Below are positions 7,536 to 7,662 of a stretch of 7,662 nt of DNA, piece by piece; within the stretch, counting starts at the first letter, position 1; each line of letters opens with the position of its first letter. Under the pieces are notes generated by a model. That model saw only the letters and a program-made list of their open reading frames with translations, did not search any database and had not been told where the DNA came from. The position numbers and the translations under genes were made by a program. Source of the stretch: Bacillota bacterium (GTDB lineage: Bacteria; Bacillota; Clostridia; Christensenellales; Borkfalkiaceae); NCBI GenBank assembly GCA_023403375.1, contig JAEYEN010000103.1:1-7662 (forward strand). Direction: 5' to 3'.

Positions 7536-7559
7536 ATTCCAACAAAAACCCTCCTTAAA
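7536..7559 (-). repeat. Inverted repeat, right arm (24 bp, inside the silent cassette)
   Basis: This is the exact reverse complement of 6792-6815 and encodes FKEGFCWN on the minus strand in frame with the silent cassette. The bases outside the arm (7535 and 7560) break the match on both sides, giving sharp limits. The cassette continues in recognisable but diverged form beyond the arm to the window edge. Confidence 0.9.
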
Positions 7560-7662
7560 AAAGAACGAATAACCTTGATATCTCGCACGTACATCAGTCT
7601 TTAAATAATGGACGTTACTTTAGTCCTCAGTAAAGACAATTCTTAAATAGCGGTATAAAGTG

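Larger units (their letters stand above)
6792..7559. mobile_element. Putative invertible segment (768 bp) swapping the methyltransferase C-terminus
   Basis: The segment is bounded by the 24-bp inverted repeats and holds two convergent coding ends: residues 1054-1176 of the methyltransferase on the + strand and an alternative 122-residue end on the minus strand. Its midpoint (about 7175.5) falls within the shared palindrome at 7167-7187. Because both repeat arms are in the same codon phase, inversion would give an uninterrupted methyltransferase of 1175 residues ending at 7184. Inverted-repeat-driven TRD switching is known for Type I HsdS subunits and for BREX PglX. That this segment actually inverts is inferred; no recombinase gene is in the window. 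Confidence 0.75.
7167..7662 (-). pseudogene. Silent alternative methyltransferase C-terminus (TRD cassette), inverted; continues past the window edge
   Basis: Read on the minus strand this is a diverged copy of the methyltransferase end. From the window edge inwards it reads SNVHYLKTD, RARYQGYSFF, FKEGFCWN (shared repeat), then 122 residues with NDVGSMSL, LPNIYFVALLNS, FINCTVNIQIND and RQLPVVIP, ending SIYLIN. The matching parts of the active gene are ENVHFFKTN, FKEGFCWN, NDVKSMSL, VPEFYMVALINS, FINNTQTFQIND and RQIPIIIP. The 122- and 123-residue ends are nearly equal in length. Upstream of the repeat an in-frame TAA (7622-7620) separates a short further stretch (LYRYLRIVFTED) from the rest. 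There is no ribosome-binding site or proper start; the GTG at 7532 lies just after the repeat. I therefore read it as an unexpressed donor cassette, not a gene. It could instead be the tail of a decayed second methyltransferase gene beyond the edge. Confidence 0.8.

Noticed and set aside
1..7662. tRNA, rRNA, CRISPR array, insertion sequence or transposase
   Set aside because: No spaced direct-repeat array, transposase motif or structural RNA signature was seen on either strand.

Overview
The window is part of an AT-rich bacterial defence or accessory locus. Clear Shine-Dalgarno sites (AGGAAGGA and GGAGG), tight gene spacing and a GTG start used in a 14-base gene overlap suggest a Bacillota/Clostridia-like host. 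That assignment rests on general style only and is of low certainty.

Layout, left to right on the + strand. Positions 1-354 are the 3' end of a gene for an AlbA_2/AAA_4-type ATP-binding protein with a C-terminal winged helix. After 22 bases comes 377-3670, a 1097-residue protein joining a phospholipase-D-like (HKD) nuclease domain to an SNF2-type superfamily 2 helicase/translocase. Overlapping it by 14 bases is 3657-7187, a 1176-residue Eco57I/PglX-like adenine-type DNA methyltransferase with a C-terminal target-recognition region. Together these look like a two-subunit restriction-modification or phage-exclusion module: the methyltransferase reads and modifies DNA, and the PLD-translocase would act on unmodified DNA. 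Part of the logic resembles single-chain Type ISP enzymes and BREX PglX, but the gene set matches neither, nor DISARM.

The right end holds the most interesting structure. On the minus strand, running tail-to-tail into the methyltransferase, lies a second, diverged copy of the methyltransferase C-terminus (7167 to the window edge). The two copies share a perfect 24-bp inverted repeat (6792-6815 and 7536-7559) that encodes the same eight residues in the same frame. They end in a common 21-base near-palindrome (7167-7187). Inverting the 768-bp segment between the outer repeat ends would swap the last ~123 residues of the methyltransferase for the alternative ~122 residues, cleanly in frame. This has the architecture of a phase-variable specificity switch. 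The silent copy carries a stop codon upstream of the repeat, which fits a storage cassette rather than an independent gene. No recombinase is visible; it would have to lie outside the window or elsewhere in the genome. A hairpin with a T-run inside the silent cassette (7228-7261) may terminate the operon in the present orientation.
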